Assembly: GCF_003400205.1 (NCBI RefSeq)
Contig: NZ_QUQV01000005.1
Span: forward strand, 265,423 to 329,422
Source of the DNA: Bacillus sp. HNG
Lineage (GTDB): Bacteria; Bacillota; Bacilli; Bacillales; Bacillaceae_L
Direction of reading: 5' to 3'
Length of the DNA: 64,000 bases
A program made the translations under genes and the position numbers. Of this stretch, positions 10,616-18,901 are shown piece by piece. Under the pieces are notes generated by a model that saw only the letters and a program-made list of their open reading frames with translations, made no database searches and was not told the origin of the DNA. Each line of letters begins with the position of its first letter. Position 1 is the first letter of the stretch.

Positions 10616-10629
10616 AGCGAGCGCTCGCT
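10616..10629. promoter_or_regulatory. Palindromic operator (TetR type) before mce
   Basis: AGCGAGCGCTCGCT is a perfect 14-bp palindrome, extended to 20 bp with one mismatch. It lies just upstream of the mce ribosome binding site, where a bound repressor would block transcription. Length and symmetry resemble operators of TetR-family acyl-CoA sensors (FadR-like). The regulator is not identified. Confidence 0.5.
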
Positions 10630-10635
10630 CAATGT

Positions 10636-10648
10636 TGTAAGCGCTTCA
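10636..10648. promoter_or_regulatory. cre-like half-site before mce
   Basis: TGTAAGCGCTTCA resembles a CcpA cre site but is one base short of the 14-bp core, so only the left half fits the consensus. A near-identical 13-mer occurs in front of ptb. Confidence 0.3.
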
Positions 10649-10724
10649 TAGATATATATGTCTATTTTAGCATGAACTCATCAAAAATTGTGTATTTTCA
10701 GTTTTAATGAAGAGGACTTAATGG

Positions 10725-10753
10725 TTGTCCAACTGTCATTTTCGCGGTAAAAT
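10725..10753 (+). promoter_or_regulatory. Sigma-A promoter of prli42
   Basis: TTGTCC, a 17-bp spacer, then TAAAAT, 36 bp upstream of the Prli42 start codon. Confidence 0.6.
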
Positions 10754-10788
10754 ATGAGTAAATATGTAAGCAGAAGGGAGTATGTGAC

Positions 10789-10881
10789 GTGTCCCGTAAA
10801 ACTCAAAAAATTGTGGTATATTTAATGATCGCTGTAATGCTAATTACTACTCTGTTAGCTGGTGTAGGTATGTGGTTTTAA
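10789..10881 (+). CDS. prli42: Prli42-like stressosome-associated membrane miniprotein
   Basis: A 30-residue protein starting at GTG 10789, with AAGGGAG 8 nt upstream and a sigma-A promoter. It has a basic N-terminus (SRKTQKI) followed by one hydrophobic helix (about residues 8-29) and ends GMWF. Length, layout and the YLM...LITTLLAG pattern match Prli42, known from Listeria as the membrane anchor of the stressosome and conserved in Firmicutes. The assignment rests on my memory of the family. It stands alone on the plus strand between mce and yqjA and is followed by a strong terminator. Confidence 0.8.
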   Translation: MSRKTQKIVVYLMIAVMLITTLLAGVGMWF

Positions 10882-10920
10882 GTCAAACATTTACAGTGTT
10901 ACGAGGTTTGTTAACAGTCT

Positions 10921-10953
10921 AAAAAGGTGACCTAAATGGTCACCTTTTGCTTT
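10921..10953 (+). terminator. Terminator after prli42
   Basis: AAAAAGGTGACC / GGTCACCTTTT hairpin. Its T-rich tail is the left copy of the 17-bp direct repeat that flanks the following repeat element. Confidence 0.85.
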
Positions 10954-11396
10954 ATTAAAATTGAGGCTGGGACATTACGATAATCATCTTAATGAATGCC
11001 GAACATTAAAATTGTGAAAACCACAAAAAGAAAAATTCTTCTTTTAAAGATCGATGAATTTGTTTATAAAATGGTAACTATGTTGATTGAAGCGAAAGGC
11101 GGCGACTCCTCGAAAATGCATTCGCATTTTCTTCGTGCGTGGGTTATTTCAAGGAAGAATTTCAAAGTCCTGCGGGAAAAGCGTGAGACTTGAGACCCCA
11201 CAGGAGCGCAAATCAGAACGAAGCCTAAAAACGCCACGTCCTGTGGCAACGGCTTCGTGACCTACATCGTGTAGGCCTGAGGAGGCTCAAGCCACGCCCG
11301 CGGAAAGCGTCCGCCTGTAGCGCAGATCAACGGTGTAAAAATCAAAAATGTTTGCTTAAAAACCTTTTGTCCCAGCCGCTTTGCTTTATTAAAATT
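10946..11396. repeat. Intergenic repeat element with terminal inverted repeats, flanked by 17-bp direct repeats
   Basis: A 413-bp element (10965-11377) begins GGCTGGGACA and ends with the exact inverse TGTCCCAGCC. It is flanked by perfect copies of TTTGCTTTATTAAAATT at 10946-10962 and 11380-11396. The right copy runs into the yqjA stop codon. The core (GGCGGCGACTCCT ... GAGACCCCACAGGAGCG ... GAGGAGGCTCAAGCCACGCC) recurs inverted near 31.9 and 33.0 kb. Two extra pieces are nested inside it (about 11105-11168 and 11209-11276). No credible gene lies in it; an open frame across it follows the repeat and lacks a ribosome binding site. Confidence 0.8.
11218..11275 (+). repeat. Nested hairpin-rich repeat, copy 1
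   Basis: Three stems: ACGAAGCC/GGCTTCGT enclosing GCCAC/GTGGC, then CCTACA/TGTAGG with a TCG loop. It interrupts the repeat core at GGAGCG...GAGGAGG. Copy 2 at 35691-35750 has compensatory changes in the stems, which supports a folded RNA or cruciform. Not a family I recognise. Confidence 0.65.
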
Positions 11397-12348
11397 AGGT
11401 TGGCAACCCTTTGAATAATCTTTTTATGATTAAATATTCTTCCATTTCTTTAATAAATTGTAGAAGAGCAGCCCTTGTCTCAAACTCCTCTCGAGTTTGT
11501 GGCAATGGCATTTCTCTAAACACTTTACGCATAGCTTCAAGTTTTTTCAAAAATACACTTGCCGTGTTACCAGGATGTATGGACTGGCTCACCTCCATAA
11601 TAAAATCGGCAACCATTTCTCTTTGTTCAACCGACTGAGTAATCGAAGTAATAGTAGGTAACATCCTCTGAAGAATTTCGAATTGCTTTTCTCTCATTTC
11701 AAAATACGTATAATATAAGTTTTCATCGCGCATTAGGTTATTTTCAACATCTCTGAATGCAATTCTTTTCGCTTTCTTTAATAAATCTTCAACAGCTGTT
11801 ATCTCTCGCCCATCCCAAATACTCTCACCTGTTCGAAGATAGTGAACCATCTCGTTTAATATATTTCCAAACAGGGCTTCAATTTCTTGTTGGTATACCC
11901 TAAGTTGCTTGTCAACACTCGGCATATATAGATTTACGAGTAGTGCAACACCAATCCCAATCACAATTAAACCAAGTTCATTTATAATCAAATCAATTGT
12001 TACTTTCCCAGCTGAAAATATATGTAAAATAATTACGGTACTTGTTACAATTCCATCTTTTGCTTTTACGGCAACCACAGTAGGAATAAAAAATAGGAGT
12101 AACAACCCAATTGTTAATGGATGATAGCCTATTCCCTCAAAGAATACAATTGAAAATAGGATTCCAACCACACACGCAATAAATCGCTCCCACGAACTCT
12201 CAAGCGACTTTTTTCTTGTTACTTTAATACATAAAATCGTTAGAATTCCAGCAGAAGCAAAACTATCTAGCCCTAATAGTTTTGCGATCGATATAGAAAT
12301 CGTTGTACCTATAGCTGTTTTTAAAGTGCGATAACCTATTTTAAACAT
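11395..12348 (-). CDS. yqjA: Aromatic acid exporter family membrane protein (YqjA, DUF939)
   Basis: 317-residue inner-membrane protein. Four to five hydrophobic segments occupy residues about 10-145 (for example FASAGILTILCI and LIVIGIGVALLVNLYM), followed by a soluble helical C-terminal domain of about 170 residues (DUF939_C type). Family members are annotated as FUSC/aromatic acid exporter-like. The transported substrate is unknown. ATG 12348 has AGGAG 7 nt upstream; a longer upstream frame lacks support. It is convergent with prli42, and its stop codon abuts the repeat element. Confidence 0.8.
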   Translation of the reverse strand: MFKIGYRTLKTAIGTTISISIAKLLGLDSFASAGILTILCIKVTRKKSLESSWERFIACVVGILFSIVFFEGIGYHPLTIGLLLLFFIPTVVAVKAKDGIVTSTVIILHIFSAGKVTIDLIINELGLIVIGIGVALLVNLYMPSVDKQLRVYQQEIEALFGNILNEMVHYLRTGESIWDGREITAVEDLLKKAKRIAFRDVENNLMRDENLYYTYFEMREKQFEILQRMLPTITSITQSVEQREMVADFIMEVSQSIHPGNTASVFLKKLEAMRKVFREMPLPQTREEFETRAALLQFIKEMEEYLIIKRLFKGLPT

Positions 12349-12443
12349 AAATCGGCTCCTAAAAATCGATAATGGTTTTATTATATTGTTATCAATAGGA
12401 AAAATAAAACACCTACACAAATCTTAGTATGACTAAATTCACG

Positions 12444-12473
12444 AAAAAAGGAATGATCTCATGGATCATTCCT
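12444..12473 (-). terminator. Terminator of the artPQM operon
   Basis: Minus-strand AGGAATGATC / GATCATTCCT with a five-base loop and a TTTTTT tail, just after the artM stop. Confidence 0.85.
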
Positions 12474-12479
12474 GTTATA

Positions 12480-13214
12480 TTATAGAACTTTTTCTAAGAA
12501 ATCTTGCGCACGTTGGCTTCTTGGATTGGTGAAAAATTCATCGGGTGTTGTTTGTTCAACTATAAGCCCATCATCCATGAAGAGTACTTTGTCTGCCACT
12601 TCACGTGCAAATCCCATTTCATGAGTTACAATGAGCATCGTCATTCCAGTATTAGCTAAGCCCTTCATAACATTAAGAACTTCTTTTACCATTTCAGGGT
12701 CAAGTGCGGAAGTAGGCTCGTCAAAAAGCATGATTTCTGGTTCCATTGCTAAGGCCCTGGCGATTGCTACCCTCTGCTTTTGTCCTCCAGAAAGGCGATT
12801 TGGATATTCATTTTCTTTTTCTGATAATCCAACCTGCTTTAATAGCTCCCTCGCTTTGTTTTCCGCTTCACTTTTTGAAATCCCTTTTACCTTCATTGGA
12901 GCGTAAGTAAGATTTTGAAGAACCGTCTTATGTGGAAATAGATAAAAATGCTGAAATACCATTCCAATATGCTGACGAACCTTTGTAATATTCGTCTTTG
13001 CATTTGTGACTTCATCTTCCCCAACCCAAATCTGTCCTTGAGTTGGTCTTTCAAGTAGATTTAAACATCTTAGAAATGTAGATTTTCCAGAACCAGAAGG
13101 ACCAATAATGGCAACAACCTCACCTTGTTTAAAGGTGGTCGTAATCCCTTTTAACACTTCAAGCTTGCCAAAAGATTTATGAAGACCTTCTACTTTAATA
13201 TGATCGTTACTCAC
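12480..13214 (-). CDS. artM: Polar amino acid (arginine-type) ABC transporter, ATP-binding protein
   Basis: ABC ATPase of 244 residues. Walker [10 protein letters not shown], signature LSGGQKQR and Walker [13 protein letters not shown] are intact, as is the H-loop in VTHEMGFA. It powers the permease encoded upstream, with which it overlaps by 8 nt. The likely start is GTG 13214, ten bases after AGGAGG. Orthologue of B. subtilis ArtM/YqiZ by order and sequence. Arginine specificity is inferred from synteny and the ArgR-like boxes upstream of artP. Confidence 0.88.
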   Translation of the reverse strand: MSNDHIKVEGLHKSFGKLEVLKGITTTFKQGEVVAIIGPSGSGKSTFLRCLNLLERPTQGQIWVGEDEVTNAKTNITKVRQHIGMVFQHFYLFPHKTVLQNLTYAPMKVKGISKSEAENKARELLKQVGLSEKENEYPNRLSGGQKQRVAIARALAMEPEIMLFDEPTSALDPEMVKEVLNVMKGLANTGMTMLIVTHEMGFAREVADKVLFMDDGLIVEQTTPDEFFTNPRSQRAQDFLEKVL

Positions 13215-13872
13215 TACGACGCAACCTCCTCTCAAGTCTTCCTCCTAGGAATGTGAGGATTGTAACAATAATCCAATAAACTAGACCAGCAATTAATAAT
13301 GGTTCAAAATAGCGGAATGTATTCGATCCGACAACTTGAGCTCTTCTCATAATATCCAATAACCCAATCGTACTTACAATTGCAGATTCCTTCGTTAAGG
13401 TTATAAATTCATTTAAAAGTGCAGGTAAAATATTTTTTACTGCCTGTGGAAGGATAATATCCAACATCATTGGGCGGTACGAGATCCCTAGTGCTTCCGC
13501 CGCTTCTTGTTGGCCTTTATCTACAGCCTGAATACCCGCTCTAATGATTTCAGAAATATACGCACCTGAGTTTAATCCAAATGCTAACACCCCAGCTACA
13601 AATTTATCAATATCATAATGAAAAAGCTGTGGAACTGCAAAATAGATTAAAACCAATTGGAGGATAAGTGGTGTTCCTCTAAATATGGATGTATAAATAT
13701 CCGCAAACCACTTAAAAAATGAAACCTTACTAATTTTAAACACCGCTAAAATTGTCCCCAAAATTAAACCTAAAATTGCCGATACTAGTGCAAAGGATAC
13801 CGTAAGGCCGATCCCTTCTAGTATAAACGGAATTGAAGGCACGATTCGGGAAAAATCAATATCCAAACCCAT
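13207..13872 (-). CDS. artQ: Polar amino acid ABC transporter, permease
   Basis: Inner-membrane permease of 221 residues with five or so membrane segments and the EAA loop ([22 protein letters not shown]) that docks on the ATPase. It belongs to the HisM/GlnP class ([13 protein letters not shown] motif). The gene lies between artP (30-nt gap) and artM (8-nt overlap), so all three form one operon. Corresponds to ArtQ/YqiY. Confidence 0.88.
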   Translation of the reverse strand: MGLDIDFSRIVPSIPFILEGIGLTVSFALVSAILGLILGTILAVFKISKVSFFKWFADIYTSIFRGTPLILQLVLIYFAVPQLFHYDIDKFVAGVLAFGLNSGAYISEIIRAGIQAVDKGQQEAAEALGISYRPMMLDIILPQAVKNILPALLNEFITLTKESAIVSTIGLLDIMRRAQVVGSNTFRYFEPLLIAGLVYWIIVTILTFLGGRLERRLRRSE

Positions 13873-13902
13873 GCCTTACACCTCATTTCTACTAAAAAAT
13901 TT

Positions 13903-14688
13903 TTATTTTTCGATCCATTCTTGCTCTATTTCTTTTAACTCGCCATTTTCCTTCATTTCATCTAACACCTTATTAAATTCTTCAGTCAGATCACTGCCTT
14001 TTGCAAATGCAATTGCCATACCTGGTGAAGCTTCTGTTGGATCATCAAAGCCTGCTAAGTCAAGTTCTTCAATGAAGCCTATTGCAACTGTCTTATCTAA
14101 ATAAACTGCATCAATTCTTCCCGCTTTTAGCTCTTGAATTAATTCTGGAGCCTTATTTAAAGCTGAGATTTCAAGACTTTTAAGTGTTTCTTCTTTAATC
14201 TTTTTAGCTCCTTCTTCTTGAATGGAACCTAATTGAACCCCAACTGTTTTACCGTCTAAATCCTCTAATGTTTTAACATCAGAATCCTTTAATGTAACAA
14301 ACATTTCCCCAGATTTATGATATTCTGTTGAAAAATCTACACTTTCTTTACGTTCAGCAGTTGCTGACATACCAGAAATGATAAAATCAATACGTTCTGC
14401 TTGTAATGCGCTAATAAGACCACCGAAATCCATATTTTCGATTTTAAGTTCATATCCAAGTTTATCCGCAATTTTCTTAGCTAAATCAATATCAAATCCA
14501 ATGTATTCACCTGTTGTCTCGTCAATTGTTTCAAATGGTGGGAAGTCAGCAGATGTTCCCATTGTTAATACTTTCTTTGTATCAGTACCTTTATCAGATC
14601 CTGTTGCATTATCATCGCTTGTCCCACAAGCTGCTAGTAATACAATTGATAAAATAGCAATCAATGATGCTAGTAAAAACTTTTTCAT
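13903..14688 (-). CDS. artP: Amino acid ABC transporter, substrate-binding lipoprotein
   Basis: 261-residue extracellular binding protein of family 3. A lipoprotein signal peptide ends in LLAAC, placing the mature N-terminal cysteine at residue 21. The family signature GFDIDLAKKIADKLGYELK follows at about 64-82. It captures the substrate for ArtQM. First gene of the operon, with ArgR-like boxes about 45-75 bp upstream. Ligand (arginine or another basic amino acid) is inferred. Confidence 0.88.
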   Translation of the reverse strand: MKKFLLASLIAILSIVLLAACGTSDDNATGSDKGTDTKKVLTMGTSADFPPFETIDETTGEYIGFDIDLAKKIADKLGYELKIENMDFGGLISALQAERIDFIISGMSATAERKESVDFSTEYHKSGEMFVTLKDSDVKTLEDLDGKTVGVQLGSIQEEGAKKIKEETLKSLEISALNKAPELIQELKAGRIDAVYLDKTVAIGFIEELDLAGFDDPTEASPGMAIAFAKGSDLTEEFNKVLDEMKENGELKEIEQEWIEK

Positions 14689-14731
14689 TATGTTTTCCCC
14701 CTATGTGGTTTTTTATAATTATTCGATAGAA

Positions 14732-14761
14732 TGTATTTTAACACATCTGCATAAATATACA
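14732..14761 (-). promoter_or_regulatory. ArgR (AhrC) box-like sites upstream of artP
   Basis: TGCATAAATATACA at 14748-14761 matches the ARG box core TGAATWWWWATTCA at 12 of 14 positions, and TGTATTTTAACACA at 14732-14745 matches at 11. The two cores are two bases apart. The arginine regulator gene itself is at 37748-38197 in this window. Confidence 0.45.
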
Positions 14762-14956
14762 ATATGTTTTTTAAAAATAATAATTGATTAATAATTCTAT
14801 CATTCGCGCAATGGTTACATTTTATTCTGCTTACAAGGTATTTTAGAGGAAAAATTTAGTGTATATTTTGGCGCAATCTTCTTTTAATACTTTACTGATA
14901 TAAACAATTAAAGTGAAAAAGTAATAAAACATTCATCACATTATGCATAATTTATA
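14762..14956. other. AT-rich intergenic region between artP and brxB
   Basis: Together with the flanking sites, about 290 bp separate the two genes. Beyond the ARG-like boxes, probable promoter sequence for artP and the brxB terminator, I see no gene or repeat here. Confidence 0.6.
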
Positions 14957-14986
14957 TAAAAAAAAGAAGCCTAAAAGGCCTCTTAA
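14957..14986 (-). terminator. Terminator after brxB
   Basis: Minus-strand AAGAGGCC / GGCTTCTT hairpin followed by eight T residues, overlapping the brxB stop. Confidence 0.7.
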
Positions 14987-15420
14987 ATTTCTTCACAATA
15001 TTCTTCAAAAGTTTCCTGTAGTTTAGTGATGACATCCATTGGCTCGTGTCCTTCGATTTCATGTCGTTCAATCATTTTAACGATTTTCCCATCTTTTAAT
15101 AATGCAAATGATGGAGATGATGGCGGATAACCTTCAAAATATGATCTCGCTGTTTCTGTTGCCGCTTTATCTTGACCTGCAAATACTGTTACTAATTGGT
15201 CTGGTCGCTTATCATAATGGATCGAATGTGCTGCAGCTGGTCTTGCAATTCCACCTGCGCAACCACAAACAGAATTAACCATCACTAAAGTTGTACCTTT
15301 ACGATTTAATGCTTCATCAACCTCTTCAGGTGTTTTTAATTCTTGATAGCCAGCCTCTGTAATTTCTTTTCTAGCTGTTTGTACTATATCATTCATAAAC
15401 AGATTGAAATCTATTTCCAT
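14983..15420 (-). CDS. brxB: Bacilliredoxin BrxB
   Basis: 145-residue thioredoxin-like protein (DUF1094/YphP family) with the CGC active site in [13 protein letters not shown]. Bacilliredoxins remove bacillithiol from mixed disulfides on proteins after oxidative stress in the cytoplasm, which implies that this organism makes bacillithiol. The length is typical. Orthologue of B. subtilis YqiW/BrxB, at the same place between the art operon and the yqiV region. Monocistronic, with its own terminator. Confidence 0.92.
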   Translation of the reverse strand: MEIDFNLFMNDIVQTARKEITEAGYQELKTPEEVDEALNRKGTTLVMVNSVCGCAGGIARPAAAHSIHYDKRPDQLVTVFAGQDKAATETARSYFEGYPPSSPSFALLKDGKIVKMIERHEIEGHEPMDVITKLQETFEEYCEEI

Positions 15421-15577
15421 TTTTGTGCACTCCTTTTAGAAAAATATCTTGCTATTTTTATCATATCAATTTCCATCATGTTTTTTCAAATCTTAGGAAC
15501 TTAAATGAACGTTTAAAAAATAATTAATCGGGTATTCTATTAATACATCTAGATCATACCCCTAAACTCCCTAGATG

Positions 15578-15608
15578 GAAGGAGAGCGAATGCACTCCTT
15601 CTTTTTTT
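15578..15608 (+). terminator. Plus-strand-oriented intrinsic terminator with no obvious plus-strand gene
   Basis: GAAGGAG / CTCCTTC stem followed by CTTTTTTTAT on the plus strand only. It abuts the 3' end of meaB (minus strand), for which the T run is on the wrong side. Confidence 0.6.
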
Positions 15609-16710
15609 ATGCTTCAAATAGTTCAATTAACTCCTTCACAGCAGTTGTAACATTTAAATCACCCTGTATAACTTTATTTTCAAGGACTGGGAGCTTCGTT
15701 TTAATGGATGGATGGGTAAAAAAGCTTGTTTCAAGATAATCCTTTATCATTGCATGAATCCAATCCTTTGTTTGAGAGTCCCTTCGTTCTGCAAATGCTC
15801 CAGACTCTTTCGTAGTCTCAACAAATCGCAGGATGATTTTCCATATTTCTTCTATACCTTCATGATAAAGTGCGGATGCTGTATAGGCTTTCGTAGACCA
15901 ACCTTTCGTTGCAGGCTGAAGATAGTGGAGAATCCGATTATATTCAGCGCGAGCAATTTTTGCTCTCTGTCGATTATCACCGTCCGCTTTATTAATCAAT
16001 ATGGTATCCGCCAGCTCCATTACTCCTTTTTTCATGCCTTGTAATTCATCACCTGCACCGGTCAACACAAGAAGAAGGAAAAAATCTACCATACTTCGTA
16101 CCACAACTTCACTTTGACCAACACCAATCGTTTCAACAAGAATCACATCAAACCCCGCGGCTTCACAAAGTAAAATTGTCTCCCTCGTTTTACGGTTGAC
16201 TCCACCAAGGGTTCCCCCTGATGGTGATGGTCGAATAAATGCATTTTTATTCCTCGTAAGGGTCTCCATTCTTGTTTTATCACCAAGTATACTGCCACCT
16301 GTTACACTACTACTTGGGTCAACAGCTAAAACCGCAACGCGATGCCCTTGTTCACATAAATAAGAACCAAAGCTCTCTATGAATGTACTTTTACCAGCAC
16401 CCGGGACTCCAGTGATACCTATACGTATCGAGTTTCCGGTGTACGGAAGTATTTCATTGATTACAGCTTGCGCCTGGTCTTCATGACGTTTTGCGTTGCT
16501 TTCAACAAGAGTAATGGCTTGGGCAAGAATAGTACGATTACCATTTCGTATGCCCTGTACATACTCTTCAGTTGTTCGTCCTTTCTTCTTAACAAATTTA
16601 CGGACACTTTCAGAAGTGTTATTTTGATCTATACCCTTCACAATTTCTGTTGTAAAACCATCAGAGGCATTTTCCGGCACCCATTCAGGTTTCTTTTTAT
16701 TATCAGTCAT
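15607..16710 (-). CDS. meaB: Methylmalonyl-CoA mutase-associated GTPase MeaB
   Basis: G3E-family P-loop GTPase (about 367 residues) that chaperones cobalamin loading and protection of methylmalonyl-CoA mutase. Walker [10 protein letters not shown], the VDPSS switch region, the ETIGVGQSE Walker B region and the NKADGDN base-recognition motif are present. The ATG at 16710 overlaps the mutB stop (ATGACTGA), so translation is coupled to the mutase it serves. Last gene of mutA-mutB-meaB. The N-terminal 45 residues are longer and more charged than usual but lie upstream of the core fold. Confidence 0.93.
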   Translation of the reverse strand: MTDNKKKPEWVPENASDGFTTEIVKGIDQNNTSESVRKFVKKKGRTTEEYVQGIRNGNRTILAQAITLVESNAKRHEDQAQAVINEILPYTGNSIRIGITGVPGAGKSTFIESFGSYLCEQGHRVAVLAVDPSSSVTGGSILGDKTRMETLTRNKNAFIRPSPSGGTLGGVNRKTRETILLCEAAGFDVILVETIGVGQSEVVVRSMVDFFLLLVLTGAGDELQGMKKGVMELADTILINKADGDNRQRAKIARAEYNRILHYLQPATKGWSTKAYTASALYHEGIEEIWKIILRFVETTKESGAFAERRDSQTKDWIHAMIKDYLETSFFTHPSIKTKLPVLENKVIQGDLNVTTAVKELIELFEA

Positions 16711-18901
16711 TGCCTTCTTCCTCATATCCAAGACGAAGATAAATTTCTTCGATTACTTTTTGTGCAGCCACTGGGATTACCGTTCCAGGTCCAAAAATAG
16801 CTGCAGCTCCATGCTCTTTTAAGTAATCATAATCCTGAGAGGGGATAACTCCACCAACAATTACAAGTATATCTTCTCGACCTAATTTCCTCAGTTCTTC
16901 AATTAACTGGGGAAGTAATGTTTTATGACCTGCCGCGAGTGAACTCATTCCAACGACATGAACATCATTTTCTACTGCTTGAAGAGCTGTTTCTTCTGGC
17001 GTTTGAAATAATGGTCCAATATCAACATCAAAACCAAGGTCCGCAAAAGCAGTAGCAATGACCTTTGCTCCACGGTCATGGCCATCCTGCCCCATTTTCG
17101 CAATCAAGATCCTTGGGCGTCTTCCCTCATTTTCCAAAAACTCATCTGTCATCTTCTTCACACTCATGATTTCTTCCTCATTTGAATATTCAGAGCTATA
17201 AATTCCACTAATTGAACGAATGACAGCTTTATGACGTGTGGAAGCTTTTTCAATCGCATTTGAAATCTCTCCTAGCGTTGAACGAGCTCTTGCCGCTTGA
17301 ACCGATAGTTCCAACAGATTTCCCTCACCTGTTTCAACTGCATTCGTAATGGCAGCCAACGCCTCTTCCACTTTTCCGTCATCACGTGAAGCCTTTAATT
17401 CACTAAGTCTTTCAATTTGTTTGAGTCGAACAGCTGTATTGTCAATGTCTAAAATATCGATTGGATCTTCTTTATGTAATCGATATTTATTGACACCTAT
17501 AATTGTTTCTTTGCCGGAATCGATTTTTGCCTGACGTCTCGCCGCCGCCTCTTCAATTCGCATTTTCGGAAGGCCAGTTTCAATTGCTTTGGTCATTCCA
17601 CCAAGTTCCTCAATTTCCTCGATATGCTTCCAAGCCCGCTCCATGAGCTTATGAGTTAAAGTCTCTACATAATATGAGCCGCCCCATGGATCAATTACAT
17701 GACAAATACCCGTTTCATCCTGTAAATACAGCTGTGTATTTCTAGCGATTCGAGCAGAAAAATCAGTCGGAAGGGCAATTGCTTCATCGAGTGCATTCGT
17801 ATGCAAGGATTGTGTATGACCTGATACTGCTGCCAGTGCTTCGATACATGTTCTTGTCACATTATTGAATGGATCCTGCTCAGTCAAGCTCCAACCTGAA
17901 GTCTGTGAATGTGTCCTTAACGCAAGTGATTTTGGATTTTTGGGATTGAAGACTTTCATCATTTGTGCCCAAATAAGACGAGCTGCCCTCAGCTTCGCTA
18001 CCTCCATAAAATAGTTCATACCGATTGCCCAGAAAAAGGATAATCTAGGGGCAAAGGAATCAATATCAATCCCCTTCGCAATTCCTGTTCGTACATATTC
18101 CAACCCATCTGCTAACGTATAGGCTAGTTCTAGATCTGCTGGTGCACCGGCTTCCTGCATATGATACCCAGAAATACTAATGCTATTGAATTTTGGCATA
18201 TTTTTTGACGTGTACTCAAAAATATCCGAAATAATTCGCATTGAGGTGTCTGGTGGGTAAATATAAGTATTTCTCACCATGTACTCTTTTAAAATATCAT
18301 TTTGAATCGTTCCTGACAGTTTTTCGGGAGGGACACCCTGCTCCTCTGCCGTTACAATATAAAACGCCAAAACCGGAAGTACAGCACCATTCATCGTCAT
18401 CGACACACTCATTTGATCAAGTGGAATTCCATCAAATAATGTCTTCATATCTAGGATTGAATCAATCGCAACCCCAGCTTTCCCGACATCGCCAACAACA
18501 CGGGGGTGGTCTGAATCATAGCCACGGTGTGTAGCTAAGTCAAACGCCACAGAAAGACCCTTTTGCCCCATCGCAAGATTGCGGCGGTAGAAAGCATTAC
18601 TCTCCTCAGCTGTGGAAAAACCAGCATATTGTCGAACGGTCCAAGGTCTGTTTACATACATCGTTGGATATGGACCACGTAAAAACGGGGGAATACCAGG
18701 CATATAATCTAGATGAGTCACCCCATCCATGTCTTCCTTTGTATAGACGGGTATTACAGCAATTTGTTCGTTCGTTTCAAATAGCAAATCATCAATAGAT
18801 TGATTTATCTCTTCTTCTACTTTTTTACGCCATTTTTCAGGAGTAGGTGACGTATCAGATATTTTTAACTTTATATTGGAAAGATCCACCCTTTTAGCCA
18901 A
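16703..18901 (-). CDS. mutB: Methylmalonyl-CoA mutase large (catalytic) subunit
   Basis: Adenosylcobalamin-dependent isomerase converting (R)-methylmalonyl-CoA to succinyl-CoA. Residues about 30-560 form the substrate TIM barrel ([37 protein letters not shown]). The C-terminal B12 domain has the base-off ligand motif DGHDRG in [13 protein letters not shown] and GMSSLAAGH further on. 732 residues is the standard length. Starts with TTG directly after the mutA stop codon. With mutA it forms the heterodimer typical of several bacteria. Confidence 0.95.
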   Translation of the reverse strand: MAKRVDLSNIKLKISDTSPTPEKWRKKVEEEINQSIDDLLFETNEQIAVIPVYTKEDMDGVTHLDYMPGIPPFLRGPYPTMYVNRPWTVRQYAGFSTAEESNAFYRRNLAMGQKGLSVAFDLATHRGYDSDHPRVVGDVGKAGVAIDSILDMKTLFDGIPLDQMSVSMTMNGAVLPVLAFYIVTAEEQGVPPEKLSGTIQNDILKEYMVRNTYIYPPDTSMRIISDIFEYTSKNMPKFNSISISGYHMQEAGAPADLELAYTLADGLEYVRTGIAKGIDIDSFAPRLSFFWAIGMNYFMEVAKLRAARLIWAQMMKVFNPKNPKSLALRTHSQTSGWSLTEQDPFNNVTRTCIEALAAVSGHTQSLHTNALDEAIALPTDFSARIARNTQLYLQDETGICHVIDPWGGSYYVETLTHKLMERAWKHIEEIEELGGMTKAIETGLPKMRIEEAAARRQAKIDSGKETIIGVNKYRLHKEDPIDILDIDNTAVRLKQIERLSELKASRDDGKVEEALAAITNAVETGEGNLLELSVQAARARSTLGEISNAIEKASTRHKAVIRSISGIYSSEYSNEEEIMSVKKMTDEFLENEGRRPRILIAKMGQDGHDRGAKVIATAFADLGFDVDIGPLFQTPEETALQAVENDVHVVGMSSLAAGHKTLLPQLIEELRKLGREDILVIVGGVIPSQDYDYLKEHGAAAIFGPGTVIPVAAQKVIEEIYLRLGYEEEGND

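Noticed and set aside
10996..11193. 65-codon open frame in the 11-kb repeat
   Set aside because: It follows repeat sequence that also occurs elsewhere without the frame, and lacks a ribosome binding site.
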